DNA of 6,427 nucleotides, taken from assembly GCA_021821225.1 (NCBI GenBank), contig JAKACR010000159.1, forward strand, positions 1-6,427, in the 5' to 3' direction. Under the pieces are notes generated by a model. It did no database searches. It was not told the DNA's origin and saw nothing but the letters and a program-made list of their open reading frames with translations. The position numbers were made by a program, and so were the translations under genes. This DNA comes from Bacillota bacterium. Lineage in GTDB: Bacteria > Bacillota > Bacilli > Alicyclobacillales > SLC66. Within the stretch, counting starts at the first letter, position 1, and each line of letters starts with the position of its first letter. This document shows, piece by piece, positions 5,706-6,427 of the stretch.

Positions 5706-6427
5706 ATGGCCACGCAACGGATTCGTGGGACTGCAGAGAAGTTTCTGCTGCAAAGCGATCGCGGCTATGCGGTTGTGAGGGTGCGACTGGCCGGCGATGA
5801 GACGGTGCGCGCGGTCGGCGATCTGGCGGGCCTGACGCTGGGGATGGAGTACGACTTCGTCGGCCAGTTTCAGTTTCACCCCTCGTATGGCCGCGAGTTT
5901 CGCGTGCTTGGGCATACGGAGCAGGAGCCGACCAGTCTGATCGGGATGGAGCGATTTTTGGCCAGCGGCCTGTTCAAGGGGGTGGGCGCGCGGACGGCCG
6001 AGCGTCTCGTGGGACAATTTGGCCTGAGGACCCTGGAGGTTTTGCAGGAGCGCCCCGAGGAGGTCGCCAAGGTCCCCGGCATCACGGGCAAGAAGGCGCG
6101 GGCGATTGCCCAGGCGTTTGAGGCGCACCGCGATGTGGCGCGGCTGGGCGCTTTTTTGCGCGGACACGACCTGCCGTTGCATCTGGCGCAAAAACTTGCG
6201 CGGACGTACGGGGGGGGCGCCGCGGCCGAGCAGGTGCTGCGGGTCAATCCGTACCAGATTGTCGAGGATGTGCGCGGCATAGGCTTTCGGACGGCCGACG
6301 CGATCGCTCGCGCCATGGGTGTGTCGGAACACGCGCCGGAGCGTCTGGCGGCCGCATTGTTCCACGCATTGGACCAGGCGGGGGAGGAAGGCCATCTCTA
6401 CCTTCCTTACGACAGTTGGCTGGCGGC
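5706..6427 (+). CDS. recD2: RecD2-type ATP-dependent DNA helicase, N-terminal part (cut by window end)
   Basis: RecD2 (YrrC in Bacillus) is a superfamily 1B 5'-3' DNA helicase, independent of RecBC, linked to replication-fork maintenance and repair. The frame is open from ATG 5706 to the window end: 240 codons of a protein usually near 750-800 residues. The N-terminal OB-like segment begins RIRGTAEKF and contains GYAVVRVRL. Next come helix-hairpin-helix repeats: FKGVGARTAERLVGQFG and TLEVLQERPEEVAKVPGI, then GKKARAIAQAF. The family's NPYQIVEDVRGIGFRTADAI follows at about 182-201, then HALDQAGEEGHLYLP. The Walker A and other motor motifs lie beyond the window. No Shine-Dalgarno is seen before the ATG, and the phoU stop is 2 nt upstream, so translational coupling to phoU is likely. 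A run of eight G at 6210-6217 lies inside the gene. Confidence 0.93.
   Translation, partial: MATQRIRGTAEKFLLQSDRGYAVVRVRLAGDETVRAVGDLAGLTLGMEYDFVGQFQFHPSYGREFRVLGHTEQEPTSLIGMERFLASGLFKGVGARTAERLVGQFGLRTLEVLQERPEEVAKVPGITGKKARAIAQAFEAHRDVARLGAFLRGHDLPLHLAQKLARTYGGGAAAEQVLRVNPYQIVEDVRGIGFRTADAIARAMGVSEHAPERLAAALFHALDQAGEEGHLYLPYDSWLA

Overview
The window looks like chromosomal DNA from a moderately high-GC Firmicute of the Bacilli, perhaps Alicyclobacillus-like. This is an inference from strong GGAGG-type ribosome binding sites, a RecD2-type helicase without RecBC, a PhoU preceded by what look like Bacillus-style PhoP boxes, and an XRE-TPR regulator of a kind common in spore-forming Bacilli. 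I see no transposase, integrase, tRNA, rRNA or CRISPR array. Base composition is even apart from one AT-richer intergenic region at about 4839-5043.

Left part (3-3574, + strand): three genes lie head to tail with gaps of 19 nt each, so they are probably one operon. The first is the 3' part of a small unrecognised protein, possibly membrane anchored, with a weak resemblance to a glycosyltransferase-2 fold. The second is a membrane-bound diguanylate cyclase: about 7-8 transmembrane helices, a GAF domain and a GGDEF domain with an intact active site (GGEEF) and inhibitory site (RxxD). The third is a FolC-family Mur ligase. It keeps the P-loop, the SPHL motif and the central Lys, but the family's C-terminal DGAHNP signature reads DGAINR, so a folate role should not be assumed.

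Middle (3624-4838, - strand): an XRE helix-turn-helix regulator with a long TPR-like domain converges on the FolC-like gene (49 nt between stops, no terminator seen). It diverges from phoU.

Right part (4839-6427): a 205-nt divergent control region carries six units in 11-bp phase. Two are identical copies of CATCTCAATCA, followed by TTAACA, TTGACA, TTAATA and ATGATA, which overlap a likely extended -10 promoter. It reads as a PhoP-box array controlling phoU. phoU encodes the phosphate-signalling protein. recD2 starts 2 nt after the phoU stop with no Shine-Dalgarno and runs off the window end, so only its N-terminal regulatory part is visible.

The most interesting points are the extended PhoP-box array, which would also place a DNA-repair helicase under phosphate control, and the divergent FolC-like enzyme encoded beside a c-di-GMP synthase. 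I did not find a clearly new multi-gene system.
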